Assembly: GCA_034408895.1 (NCBI GenBank)
Contig: JAWXCI010000024.1
Location: forward strand, 40,096-104,095
Length of the DNA: 64,000 nt
DNA from: UBA4660 sp034408895
Lineage (GTDB): Bacteria > Bacteroidota > Bacteroidia > Flavobacteriales_D > Sanyastnellaceae
Direction of reading: 5' to 3'
Shown here: positions 1 to 8,632 of the stretch, piece after piece
How the letters are laid out: the number at the start of each line of letters is the position of its first letter
Numbering within the stretch: the first letter of the stretch is position 1
The notes under the pieces: model-generated
What the model was told of the DNA's origin: nothing
The model's input: only the letters and a program-made list of their open reading frames with translations
The model's database searches: none
Made by a program: the position numbers and the translations under genes

Positions 1-16
1 GTAACAGCCTTTTTTG

Positions 17-1333
17 TTAGGCGATAACTTTCTTGAATTCACCCTTGACCACCATCCTTACGGTTTGCCTCGATCGTTGTTCCAGCAAAATTTCTTTTCC
101 TGCCGTGAGTTTTCTTAGCGTCTCATCGTTGTAGTGACGAACAGTGAGCAACACAAGATTTTCGTTGTACTTCACTTGATAATTGTGATGCAACTCTGCA
201 AACAGTTTTTCAAGTTTGTAATCATCTTTATCTGTAACAAGTGAAAGTGAAATTGCGGAGTTTTCCATCAGCCGAACACGAATTCCAAGCGAAGCAAGCA
301 CATCGAAAATATCTCGCAGGTTGTCTTCAGCCACAAAGCTGAAATCGCGAGGGGTGATGGAAATCAAAACTTGTTTGTCTGTAAAGATGTAACTGGGAAC
401 AAGATGGTCGTAATCCATATTTTCCTGAATCACTGAACCTTCTTCATCCGGATGAATAAAAGATTTGATGTGTAGCGGAATGTTCTTGTTCTGGATTGGT
501 TTGATGGTTTTCGGGTGAATAACGCTGGCACCGTAGTAGGCAAGTTCGATGGCTTCGCGAAAAGAAATTTTATCCAGCTTCACTGTGTCCGAGAACCATT
601 TGGGGTCGGCATTCAGCATACCGGGAACATCTTTCCAGATGGTGACACTCCCTGCATCGAGAAGGTGTGCCATGGCCGCTGCAGTGAAGTCAGACCCTTC
701 CCGCCCGAGCGTGGTGGTGTTGCCAACAGAAGTGCTTCCGATGAAGCCCTGGATAATGACAATGTCTTTATTCTCCAGCAACAATTTCACCTGTTCTGCA
801 CCTAGTGCACTTCTGTTCCAGTCCACACGTGCATCGCGATAACGGTTGTCTGTTTTAATAATCATACGTGCATCCGTCCAGGCACTTGAAAAATTGTTTT
901 TTGCAAGAAACGCTTGAACCATTGCGGTGGAAATCAACTCGCCAAAACTCACCACCTGGTCGTATTCCATATCGAAATCGGAAGAACAAGGTTCCATCAC
1001 TTTCATCTCCAATTCTTCAAACAAATCATAAACTGCGTTCATGTCGTCTGATTCTTCACCGAACAAATCGTTGCCGATGGCAATATGAAAGTCCCTGATT
1101 TTTTTAATGAATGGTTTGTAATCCTCTTTATGAAACCGGGCGGCATGTAGTTCTTCCAGTGCGTTTGTGATTTTCCCCATAGCGGAGATTACTACCACGA
1201 TTTTTTCTCCTGCAAACATTTTCAGAATGGCTGCAACGTTTCGCACGGCCTCAGCATCCCGCACCGATGCGCCACCGAATTTGAAAACGTTGAGGCCGGA
1301 GCTAGGATGACCGATGACCGATGGATTGTTCAT
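17..1333 (-). CDS. lysC: Aspartate kinase
   Basis: Phosphorylates aspartate in the first step of the lysine, threonine and methionine pathway (cytoplasm). The 438-residue length suits a monofunctional enzyme. The amino-acid kinase domain carries KFGGASV near residue 18, GREGSDF in the middle and a YYGASVIHP stretch before the C-terminal third, which has the length and character of paired ACT regulatory domains. There is no homoserine dehydrogenase domain. The start lies 3 bp after the stop of the upstream acetyltransferase gene, so the two are probably co-transcribed. The ACT region implies feedback control by an end-product amino acid, but which one cannot be read from the sequence. Confidence 0.93.
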   Translation of the reverse strand: MNNPSVIGHPSSGLNVFKFGGASVRDAEAVRNVAAILKMFAGEKIVVVISAMGKITNALEELHAARFHKEDYKPFIKKIRDFHIAIGNDLFGEESDDMNAVYDLFEELEMKVMEPCSSDFDMEYDQVVSFGELISTAMVQAFLAKNNFSSAWTDARMIIKTDNRYRDARVDWNRSALGAEQVKLLLENKDIVIIQGFIGSTSVGNTTTLGREGSDFTAAAMAHLLDAGSVTIWKDVPGMLNADPKWFSDTVKLDKISFREAIELAYYGASVIHPKTIKPIQNKNIPLHIKSFIHPDEEGSVIQENMDYDHLVPSYIFTDKQVLISITPRDFSFVAEDNLRDIFDVLASLGIRVRLMENSAISLSLVTDKDDYKLEKLFAELHHNYQVKYNENLVLLTVRHYNDETLRKLTAGKEILLEQRSRQTVRMVVKGEFKKVIA

Positions 1334-1336
1334 GAT

Positions 1337-1813
1337 TCAAAGTGGTTGAAAGTTTGTGAGCTGAGCTTTCGTGAGTTTTCCAGTTACCCATTCATCATCA
1401 AACTCAGCGTTGTACTTGCGGTAGAAATTCAGTGCCGGTTCATTCCAGTCCAGAATTTGCCACACAAGCGCAGCATAGTTTTTTCGTTTGGCCAGCAGGG
1501 CGACTTCATTGAACAACATTCGGCCAATTTGTTTTCCGCGAAAGTTTTCTTTTACCACAATGTCTTCCAGGTAAAGGCATCTTCCTTTCCACGTAGAATA
1601 ACGGATATAGTGGATAGCCATACCCACAATTTCCTTGTCCAATTCAGCCACGAACATTCCATAAACCGGATTTACACCGAATCCATCACGCAGCATTTCT
1701 TCTTCCGTGTTGGTTACTTCCCGGGGAGCACGCTCATATTCCGCAAGTTCATTCACCAACTCTAATACCTGTGGAATATCTTCCTTTTTACCCTCGCGAA
1801 TAATGACATCCAT
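1337..1813 (-). CDS. GNAT N-acetyltransferase, SSAT2/diamine-type
   Basis: A 158-residue single-domain acetyl-CoA-dependent N-acetyltransferase. The acetyl-CoA loop is seen as RGKQIGRML around residue 93, and the C-terminal WQILDWNEPALNFYRK stretch is typical of the spermidine/spermine or thialysine acetyltransferase branch, as is YSTWKGRCLYLEDIVV before the loop. A small amine is therefore a likely substrate, though this is family inference. It is the first gene of a probable two-gene unit with lysC. A Bacteroidota-type promoter lies a few bases upstream, so the leader is very short. Confidence 0.85.
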   Translation of the reverse strand: MDVIIREGKKEDIPQVLELVNELAEYERAPREVTNTEEEMLRDGFGVNPVYGMFVAELDKEIVGMAIHYIRYSTWKGRCLYLEDIVVKENFRGKQIGRMLFNEVALLAKRKNYAALVWQILDWNEPALNFYRKYNAEFDDEWVTGKLTKAQLTNFQPL

Positions 1814-1820
1814 AATGCGG

Positions 1821-1856
1821 CAAACTTAAATGGGTTCAATACTGCCTGGGATCAAA
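1821..1856 (-). promoter_or_regulatory. Candidate promoter of the acetyltransferase-lysC unit
   Basis: Reading on the minus strand, TAAGTTTG at 1828-1821 matches the Bacteroidota -7 consensus TAnnTTTG exactly. A TTTG at 1856-1853 stands 24 bp upstream, slightly further than the usual -33 spacing. The expected start site falls almost on the ATG at 1813, which implies a nearly leaderless mRNA. Confidence 0.45.
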
Positions 1857-1951
1857 GTATCAGCAGGCTGTCCAAGGCACTTTGCGCGACCTGATCGTTC
1901 CCATAACCATCACGAAGGAAAATGCGTAAAGGGATTTCAAATCGTACAAGG

Positions 1952-2800
1952 ATGAAAAATTGGTTGATGGTTTCTTCGTTGATTTTATTCTGTTCCTTCG
2001 CCCTATGCCAGGAGGATTTAGCTATGGCTCATGCGGATTATTCAGGTGGCCATTTCGAACAAGCCATTGAAAAACTAAATGCTAAAGGGCGTAACGAGCT
2101 TTCGCCCGGGGCATACATGCTTCGTGCAGATTGCTTGCACAAACTAGGAAAATTTTCAGAGGCACTCAATGACTATGACCGTGCGAAACTTCATGGATAT
2201 GCCAACCCTGACTTATTGTTGAATCGCGGGATTTGCCGGTCATCTGCCGGGGCTTACGACACTGCTAAACTGGACATAGTGGCTTACCTGGAATATGACC
2301 GCGAGGATCCGAAAGCGTATTACTGGCTGGCGCACATCGAATACCTGATGATGGAAAACAATGCAGCATTGAGATATGTGGACGAAGCCGTTGCCCTCGA
2401 TTCTTTATATGAAGAAGCTTACTTTCTGCGCGGAGCCATTTTCGCTGATCAGCGGAAGATTCTTCTTGCAATGGAAGATTTTAAAACTGCTTACTTGATT
2501 AACCCAAAACTACACCGCGCAAAATTTCACTTCGCCACACTCACCATGGATCTGGGGCTAAACGAACAGGCAAAGGAGATACTTTCGGAATTGTTGCTGG
2601 AGGAAACTGATTTCAGTGATGAAATTTTTTATTACCGTGGTTGGTGTTCCTACACGCTGCATGATTCCGATGGTGCTTGCAATGATTGGGTGGAGTCTGC
2701 CAGACTTGGCAACCACGATTCCGAAGAAAGCCATCGCAAGGGATGCCTGGACAAAGGGGGAATGCCGCGAATCAAACGCAGGAGTTATGCAAGATTTTGA
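1952..2800 (+). CDS. Secreted TPR-repeat protein
   Basis: A 282-residue protein with a clear signal peptide (MKNWLMVSSLILFCSFALCQ) followed by consecutive tetratricopeptide-like helices through about residue 240. The start at 1952 is preferred because it gives a compact signal peptide; an in-frame ATG at 1922 would add ten charged residues. TPR repeats usually hold protein partners, and here they would act in the periplasm or at the outer membrane. No enzymatic motif is seen. It is divergent from the acetyltransferase gene and followed by a repeat-rich gap. Confidence 0.75.
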   Translation: MKNWLMVSSLILFCSFALCQEDLAMAHADYSGGHFEQAIEKLNAKGRNELSPGAYMLRADCLHKLGKFSEALNDYDRAKLHGYANPDLLLNRGICRSSAGAYDTAKLDIVAYLEYDREDPKAYYWLAHIEYLMMENNAALRYVDEAVALDSLYEEAYFLRGAIFADQRKILLAMEDFKTAYLINPKLHRAKFHFATLTMDLGLNEQAKEILSELLLEETDFSDEIFYYRGWCSYTLHDSDGACNDWVESARLGNHDSEESHRKGCLDKGGMPRIKRRSYARF

Positions 2801-2813
2801 GAAGACGGGAGAT

Positions 2814-2910
2814 CAATGTGCAAATGTGCTGATTTGCCGATGTGCTGATGCCGAAAACCGAAGGTCAGCGACCGGAGACCAGAAACTGACCGCTGCCGAC
2901 TGTCTACTGC
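2814..2910 (+). repeat. Low-complexity intergenic words
   Basis: Degenerate direct repeats: ATGTGCTGATTTG followed by ATGTGCTGATG, then CTGACCGCTGCCGACTG and related words. The first word is related to the GCTAATTTGAAAATG pair found between rpoN and the PAP2-like gene (61577-61607). No coding capacity is evident. Confidence 0.5.
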
Positions 2911-2993
2911 ATACTTCTTTTGTTGAAATCTTGGTTTAAAAGCAAGCCACTTGTTCACTCGATTTTCAAAACACGGGCTTGTAGGTTTGTGTT

Positions 2994-3560
2994 GTGATTA
3001 GCCTTCTCGACATACTCATTTTTATTCCGCTCGCTTTTGCAGCCTGGAAGGGCTGGAAAAATGGCTTCGTGATGGAATTGTTTTCCATCCTCGCACTCTT
3101 TGCCGGAATCTATCTGGCAGTGCGGTGTTCCAATTTTCTAACACACTGGTTGCGTGACACCATGCAGGTGAAAAGTGAATACCTGCCTATCATCGTTTTC
3201 ATTTTAATCTTCGTTCTTGTGTTGGTAGGACTTTGGTTGTTGGGAAAGAAAATTTCAGAGAACGTAAATGAAGCAAGTGGTGAAAAACTTAACAAAGCCG
3301 GAGGTTCTATTTTTTGTTTGTCGCGGATGGTACTCTTCCTCAGCATCATTTTCATTTTGCTGAATGCAGTGGATGAACGCTACAATATTCTTCCTAAGGA
3401 GCAAAAGACAAATTCATTATTGTTTGCCCCCATCTATAAATTCTCGATGGCAATTCTGCCTGTGGTGGAGAACAGTGAGTTTTACCGTAAGTTGAAGGAG
3501 AAGGGATTGGATGATGCCATCCTCAACACTGAACCCAAAGAGACTGCATCAAATGAATAG
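2994..3560 (+). CDS. CvpA family inner-membrane protein
   Basis: A 188-residue protein with about four hydrophobic segments (residues 1-20, 25-45, 64-85 and 105-125). The opening ISLLDILIFIPLAFAAWKGWKNGFV is characteristic of the CvpA/colicin V production family. The start codon is GTG. The family is needed for envelope-related phenotypes in other bacteria but has no settled biochemical role. The C-terminal 60 residues are polar and probably cytoplasmic. It converges with the phosphoglucomutase gene with only 4 bp between the stops. Confidence 0.8.
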   Translation: MISLLDILIFIPLAFAAWKGWKNGFVMELFSILALFAGIYLAVRCSNFLTHWLRDTMQVKSEYLPIIVFILIFVLVLVGLWLLGKKISENVNEASGEKLNKAGGSIFCLSRMVLFLSIIFILLNAVDERYNILPKEQKTNSLLFAPIYKFSMAILPVVENSEFYRKLKEKGLDDAILNTEPKETASNE

Positions 3561-3564
3561 CGGT

Positions 3565-5304
3565 TTACAGATTCATTTCTATCTTAATTTCTGAAATTCT
3601 TATTCTGCTTTTCTCCACAAAATTTTCATACGATAAATTTCGTGCATCACCCCGAAGCGAAAAATAAAACTTGATCTTCGGCTCTGTTCCGCTTGGCCTT
3701 GCGGAAATTTTGGATCCGTCTTCAAGAAAAAATTGCAGAACATTCGAATGCGGAAGATCTAATGTGGAAATTTTTCCGGTGAGCACATCAGTGGTAGTGG
3801 ATTGCTGTACATCCACCAATTTCACAACACGAGAGCCTGCAAGTTCCTTTGCCGGATTGATTCGCAGCGTGGTCATCATTGCATCAATTGCTTTCAATCC
3901 ATCAAGACCCTCTATTGTTTTTGTAAAAAGTTCATCGAAGTAAAAACCAAACTCAGAATAAATTTTTTGAAGGAGTTGCCAGATGGTGGTAGAGTTCGCA
4001 TGGCACCATGCCGCTATCTCGCTCAACACTATGGATGAAATGACAGCGTCCTTGTCCCGCACAAAATCGCCCACGAGATAGCCATAACTTTCTTCTCCAC
4101 CACAGATGAAGTATTCTGTTCCCTCTTTGCTGCGCATCACTTCTGCTATGTATTTGAAACCTGTGAGTGTGTCATAACATTTCACTCCAAACTTTTTTGC
4201 GATGGCTGCAATCAATTCAGTTGTCACAATCGTTTTTGCAACGAACTGTCGTCCGTCCAGAATGTCCTTTCGTTGCCATTGCATTAACGCGTAATAAACA
4301 ATGAGACTTCCGGCTTGGTTGCCGTTGAGCAAAACCATTTTTCCTTCGTTGTTGCGTACAGCAATCCCCACACGGTCTGCATCCGGATCAGTAGCCAGTA
4401 CAAGGTCGGCACCAGTTTTTTCTGCGAGTTGAAGTGCGAGGTCGAGCGCTTCTTTTTCTTCAGGGTTGGGAGATTTCACTGTTGGAAAATTTCCATCGGG
4501 TGCGGATTGTTCTTCCACAATTTGAATGTTCGAAAAACCAACCGCACTCAAGGCCTTCGGCACTATCGTGATGCCTGTACCATGAATTGAGGTGTAAACA
4601 ATTTTCAAATCCGCGGCTTTTGCAATTTCTTCTTTAGAATGAATCACAGTTTGAAGTTTCGAGAGGTAGGCTTCCTCTACGCTATCATCGAGAACATGAA
4701 CCAGTTTTTCATTGCGCGAAAAACTCACCGACTCAATTCCGTTCACAGAACGCACTTCAGCGATAATGCCTTTGTCGTATGGCGGAACAACTTGTGCTCC
4801 ATCATTCCAGTAAACTTTGTAGCCGTTGTACTGCCGTGGATTGTGGGAAGCAGTGATCACAATTCCCGCATTGCATTTCAAATGACGGACGGCAAACGAC
4901 AAAAGGGGCGTGGGACGCAATTCACGAAAAAGAAAAACATGAATGCCATTTGCACTCAATACATCCGCTGCCACTTTTGTGAAATAGTCTGAGTTATTTC
5001 GTGAATCATGCGCAATGGCTACAGAAATTTTTTCACCCGAAAATTGTTTCTTCAAATAATTTGCAAGGCCCTGCGTGGTCATTCCAATTGTGTAGCGATT
5101 GATGCGGTTGCTCCCGACCCCCATCACTCCGCGAAGACCTCCGGTGCCAAAGTCGAGGTCGTTGTGAAATGCTTCCGTCAATGCTTTTGAATCATGCCTG
5201 AGCATGTGTTCAATGGCCGAACGCGTTTCGTCATCAATGGCAGCATTCAGCCAGCGCTGTGCTTTTTCTATCGCGATGTTTTCTGATTCAGAATTGGTTT
5301 TCAT
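3565..5304 (-). CDS. Phospho-sugar mutase (phosphoglucomutase/phosphomannomutase)
   Basis: Alpha-D-phosphohexomutase of about 579 residues that interconverts sugar 1- and 6-phosphates. The phosphoserine loop TASHNP is near residue 151, the metal loop DPDADRVG near 306, the sugar loop GGEESYG about 100 residues later, and the phosphate-contact motif RPSGTEPKIKFYF near the C terminus, so all four catalytic elements are intact. The length and the TASHNPRQYNGYKVYW stretch suit the PgmA/Pmm2-like branch. The start at 5304 was chosen because an ATG further upstream would overlap rfbD more deeply; even so the gene overlaps rfbD by 17 bp, which suggests translational coupling and a shared role in surface sugar supply. 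Confidence 0.9.
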   Translation of the reverse strand: MKTNSESENIAIEKAQRWLNAAIDDETRSAIEHMLRHDSKALTEAFHNDLDFGTGGLRGVMGVGSNRINRYTIGMTTQGLANYLKKQFSGEKISVAIAHDSRNNSDYFTKVAADVLSANGIHVFLFRELRPTPLLSFAVRHLKCNAGIVITASHNPRQYNGYKVYWNDGAQVVPPYDKGIIAEVRSVNGIESVSFSRNEKLVHVLDDSVEEAYLSKLQTVIHSKEEIAKAADLKIVYTSIHGTGITIVPKALSAVGFSNIQIVEEQSAPDGNFPTVKSPNPEEKEALDLALQLAEKTGADLVLATDPDADRVGIAVRNNEGKMVLLNGNQAGSLIVYYALMQWQRKDILDGRQFVAKTIVTTELIAAIAKKFGVKCYDTLTGFKYIAEVMRSKEGTEYFICGGEESYGYLVGDFVRDKDAVISSIVLSEIAAWCHANSTTIWQLLQKIYSEFGFYFDELFTKTIEGLDGLKAIDAMMTTLRINPAKELAGSRVVKLVDVQQSTTTDVLTGKISTLDLPHSNVLQFFLEDGSKISARPSGTEPKIKFYFSLRGDARNLSYENFVEKSRIRISEIKIEMNL

Positions 5305-6193
5305 GCTCTGTTTTCCAAGAGGCCATACACGAGGCAAGACCTTCCTTCCAGTGTAAGGGTGTTATGCCTGTGTTGAAGATAAACTTGTTGTTGTCGAGTT
5401 TTGAGTAGGGCGGACGCAATGCTCTTGTAAGGTAAGTGGATGATGAAACCGGGTGAACTGGTACTGATATTCCGGCATCTTTCAAAATCTCCACAGTGAA
5501 ATCGTACCAGGATGCTGTGCCCTCCTGAGCGTAGTGATAAATTCCGTGGTCAACATGCTCAGTGCGCACAATTGTTTTTTGCAAAAGTTTCAATACATCC
5601 TCAGCCATATGTCGTGCATAAGTGGGCGATGAAACCTGGTCGTTTACCACAGTAAGCTCACCTTTTTCCTTAGCGAGGCGAATCATCGTTTTGAAAAAAT
5701 TATGTCCGAAAGTGGAGTAGAGCCATGAAGTGCGAATGATGAAATGACGTTTCAGTTTTTCGTCAAGCAATTTTTCGCCTTCCCATTTCGTGCGGCCATA
5801 TGTGGAGAGTGGATGTTCTGCATCCTCTTCGCTATAAGGTGAATTTTTCTTTCCGTCAAAAACATAATCGGTTGAAAAGTGAATGAGCAGGCTTTCAGTT
5901 GCCGCACAAGCTTCTGCCAGGAATGCCGGTGCATGGGCATTTGCCAACTGTGATGCTTTTTTTTCTGTCTCCGCCTTCTCAACATTTGTGTATGCAGCAC
6001 AATTGATAACAGCATCAGGCTTTAACTCTTTGACAAAATCAAGCACATGCTGATGCAGACACACATCAAGCGTCATCTTATCGGCAAAGACAAAATCAAA
6101 ATCACTGAAGGCACGCGCTAAGAGTTGAAATTCACGGCCTAGTTGGCCATTGGCTCCCGTTACCAACACTTTATGTTTGATCGAACTTTCCAT
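5288..6193 (-). CDS. rfbD: dTDP-4-dehydrorhamnose reductase
   Basis: Short-chain/extended reductase of about 301 residues for the last step of dTDP-rhamnose synthesis. The NAD(P)-binding motif TGANGQLG is at residues 10-17, followed by the substrate stretch HFSTDYVFDG and the catalytic pair in YGRTKWEGE. The start at 6193 places the Rossmann motif at the usual distance from the N terminus; an upstream ATG at 6295 adds 34 non-conserved residues. A TAnnTTCG promoter-like box sits 12 bp upstream. The rest of the rhamnose pathway is not in the window, so the exact deoxysugar is inferred from family. Confidence 0.88.
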   Translation of the reverse strand: MESSIKHKVLVTGANGQLGREFQLLARAFSDFDFVFADKMTLDVCLHQHVLDFVKELKPDAVINCAAYTNVEKAETEKKASQLANAHAPAFLAEACAATESLLIHFSTDYVFDGKKNSPYSEEDAEHPLSTYGRTKWEGEKLLDEKLKRHFIIRTSWLYSTFGHNFFKTMIRLAKEKGELTVVNDQVSSPTYARHMAEDVLKLLQKTIVRTEHVDHGIYHYAQEGTASWYDFTVEILKDAGISVPVHPVSSSTYLTRALRPPYSKLDNNKFIFNTGITPLHWKEGLASCMASWKTEHENQF

Positions 6194-6204
6194 TGTGGAA
6201 CGGG

Positions 6205-6212
6205 CGAAATTA
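6205..6212 (-). promoter_or_regulatory. Candidate -7 box before rfbD
   Basis: TAATTTCG followed by CCCG on the minus strand, ending about 12 bp before the rfbD ATG. It matches TAnnTTTG except for C at the seventh base, a variant that recurs before several other genes in the window. Confidence 0.4.
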
Positions 6213-6374
6213 TAGGAGAGGCCAAATAGTGGAGAGTTTATTACAACGCTATTTTGTTCAACAGTTTTGCGGTTAAAACCCGGCTCACTCGCCAAATCAC
6301 CATTTCATTAAACCAATAATTTTCCCGCGCTGGCATAAAGATTGGTTTTCAGCGTCCTCATAAAACACAACACA

Positions 6375-7079
6375 ATGAAAAAAATCTACACTGCATTTCT
6401 TTTTGGCTTTCTCTCCGTATCACTGTTAGCACAGAAGAATCCACGCAAACCGACACTGGGCTTTGGGGTGCAAGTGGTGCAGCCACTCGGCCAGTATGGT
6501 GATACTTATGACGGATATCCTGCTGGTTTCTCCGGCACATTTACCGGTCCAATAGGTCGCTCACCTATAGAAGTTGGAATGGGCGTGGCATGGAATAGCA
6601 TGGGTTCACAGAACGAAGAGGTGATGGTGAGCACAGGTGTATTCGACAGTGAAGGTGATGAAATTGTGAAAGCAGGAAAAATGAAAATTGGCATCAACAA
6701 TTATCGCTATACAGCCATTGGTCGTTTCAAACCTTTTGCAGGAATGATTCAACCTTATGGTGAAGTGCTTGCAGGTTTCGAAAACTATTCAACCCGCACG
6801 GTAATTACCATGGATGATAATCCTTCCAGCGATGCTAGGGATCGCAATGTTTATCAACGCGATTTTGGTTTCGTTGCCGGATGGGCAGCAGGACTTCGAA
6901 TAGAAATGATTGAAGGCGTGATGGTAGAGGGTCGCTTCGAAAACCTTCGCGGAAGTGAGGCTAGTTATGTGGATCAGGAGAGCATAACGATTGATGACGG
7001 CCATTCCATTTCGTTTGATACAAAAACTTCGGTGACGGATAAATACGCCTACACTTTAGGTATTGCTTTCAGGTTCTGA
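6375..7079 (+). CDS. Outer-membrane beta-barrel protein
   Basis: A 234-residue protein with a signal peptide (about residues 1-20, ending LLAQ) and a series of short amphipathic beta stretches. It ends in YTLGIAFRF, with the aromatic final residue typical of barrels inserted by the Bam complex. The size fits a small 8- to 10-strand porin-like barrel. The start at 6375 was chosen for the signal peptide; an upstream ATG at 6342 adds eleven residues. No ligand can be proposed. A strong hairpin terminator follows. Confidence 0.75.
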   Translation: MKKIYTAFLFGFLSVSLLAQKNPRKPTLGFGVQVVQPLGQYGDTYDGYPAGFSGTFTGPIGRSPIEVGMGVAWNSMGSQNEEVMVSTGVFDSEGDEIVKAGKMKIGINNYRYTAIGRFKPFAGMIQPYGEVLAGFENYSTRTVITMDDNPSSDARDRNVYQRDFGFVAGWAAGLRIEMIEGVMVEGRFENLRGSEASYVDQESITIDDGHSISFDTKTSVTDKYAYTLGIAFRF

Positions 7080-7085
7080 AGATAA

Positions 7086-7127
7086 GTTTCCGCAAAGACG
7101 CAAAGGGAAAGCAAAGGGAACGCAAAG
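7086..7127 (+). repeat. CGCAAAG-family repeat
   Basis: Four spaced copies of GCAAAG (CGCAAAGACGCAAAGGG, then AAGCAAAGGG and ACGCAAAG). Related copies occur at 10246-10281, 18325-18356, 19260-19290 and inside the MORN lipoprotein gene at 44538-44573. Confidence 0.6.
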
Positions 7128-7172
7128 CCAGCAAATCTTTTACAGTTATGATTTGCTGGCTTCACTTTTTTG
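7127..7172 (+). terminator. Rho-independent terminator after the beta-barrel gene
   Basis: Perfect 11-bp stem GCCAGCAAATC (7127-7137) with GATTTGCTGGC (7150-7160), a 12-nt loop, then a T-rich tail including TTTTTT. It directly follows the stop of the beta-barrel gene. Confidence 0.75.
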
Positions 7173-7204
7173 TTCCAAATAATTTCACAAAATGAAAGAG
7201 TTGT

Positions 7205-8458
7205 TCACTTCGAACGGATGGCATCCACTGGATTCATCCGGGCAGCCATCCATGCGGGAATGATGCCTGAAACCAATCCGGTGATCACGGCTATCACCAA
7301 TCCAAGAACAATTCTTTTGGTTGGAAGCATAAAATCGAAATCAACGAACGAACCCAGCAACAGGAAGATGAGATACACCAACAACAAACCAATGGCACCA
7401 CCAATGAGGCACAACGCAATGGACTCGAAAAGAAATTGCGCCATTACAAAAGAGTTTTTTGCGCCAAGTGATTTCTGAATCCCAATAATGTTGGTGCGCT
7501 CGCGCACTGAGACAAACATGATATTGGCAATATTGAATGCTCCGATAAGTATCGCGCAAATTCCAATCACAATTCCAACTTTGTCAAGAAAACCCATCAG
7601 TCCTTCAATTATTTTGCTGATGGTGCTGGCCTCATTCACCGAAAAATTGTTAGGTGCTCCGGGTTTTATTTTTCTGACAGGACGGAAGTTGGCCACAATT
7701 TCATCTTTCATCTCGGCAGCGGAAATTCCTTCACGGGGCTTAATCAAGATAGCTCCGTCATCTTCACCCAGGTTGATGAGCCGCTGACTGAAATGAATGG
7801 GAAGCAACACGGCCTGGTCGAAACCATTGCTGAATAATGCAGCGCCCTCCTTCGTCATTACACCAATAACAGAAACTTTTTGCCCACCCACTTTTATCTC
7901 TTTACCTATTGGATCGAGCGAACCAAAAAGTTCTTCGCGAATTCGGTCACCGATAATGGCGAAGTTGCCACCGCCTTCGCATTCAATGGGCGTGAAGTAT
8001 CGCCCCGATGCAAGTTTTACCGCAATCACTTCGCGGAATTCGTAAGTGATCCCGATAGTGTATGATTCATTGAAATAACTGTTTTTGTATTCTGATGTTT
8101 TTACCGTGAATGCACGGTAGGCCACGTTTTGTGCCGAGGTCAATCGTCCGCGCAGTTCTTCCATCTGTTCAAGTGTGGGTTGGGGCCGTGCGAAGTATTT
8201 CCACCACTCGTATTCCTCGTCACCCTCATCTGGTGCTCCTATTGGCATAATCTGAATCATGATGATATCATTACCAATCATGTCGAAACTGCCCTTCATA
8301 TCAGCCTCTAAACTGTCCACCAGGCTGAGCACTATTATGATGAGAAAAATTCCGATGGTGACCCCCAAAAGTGAAAGGACGGTGCGCAGTTTATTAGCAA
8401 CCAGAGCCTGCCATGCAAACAGAAAACTCTCGCGGAAAAGTCGAAGAATGAGTGCCAT
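7205..8458 (-). CDS. ABC transporter permease, MacB/FtsX type
   Basis: About 417 residues. One transmembrane helix lies near residues 20-45 (TIGIFLIIIVLSLVDSL), then a periplasmic MacB_PCD-like domain to about 240, then three C-terminal helices with the FtsX-type ERTNEIGIQKSLGA-like stretch, seen here as RERTNIIGIQKSLGAK. It would act in the inner membrane as a mechanotransmission permease, probably paired with an unlinked ATPase since none is adjacent. The start at 8458 was chosen because the family begins just before the first helix; the longer frame to 8578 adds 40 unconserved residues. Confidence 0.85.
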   Translation of the reverse strand: MALILRLFRESFLFAWQALVANKLRTVLSLLGVTIGIFLIIIVLSLVDSLEADMKGSFDMIGNDIIMIQIMPIGAPDEGDEEYEWWKYFARPQPTLEQMEELRGRLTSAQNVAYRAFTVKTSEYKNSYFNESYTIGITYEFREVIAVKLASGRYFTPIECEGGGNFAIIGDRIREELFGSLDPIGKEIKVGGQKVSVIGVMTKEGAALFSNGFDQAVLLPIHFSQRLINLGEDDGAILIKPREGISAAEMKDEIVANFRPVRKIKPGAPNNFSVNEASTISKIIEGLMGFLDKVGIVIGICAILIGAFNIANIMFVSVRERTNIIGIQKSLGAKNSFVMAQFLFESIALCLIGGAIGLLLVYLIFLLLGSFVDFDFMLPTKRIVLGLVIAVITGLVSGIIPAWMAARMNPVDAIRSK

Positions 8459-8554
8459 CGTAGCTCGCGAAACTAATCTGTTGGGTTGAATGTGCTTCTC
8501 CCGATTTTGATGAAAGATGAATAACCGAAACCAGTGAGACCGGGAGGGTGAGAC

Positions 8555-8562
8555 TAATTTCG
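8555..8562 (+). promoter_or_regulatory. Candidate -7 box before purH
   Basis: TAATTTCG followed by CCCC, about 70 bp before the purH ATG. It is the TTCG variant of the Bacteroidota -7 element; no clear -33 TTG is seen. Confidence 0.3.
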
Positions 8563-8632
8563 CCCCCTCGATTTTCAACCGGCTGTTCCGGCTTCAACCT
8601 AAAAAGCATTACCAAATAAATTCTATTCCTCC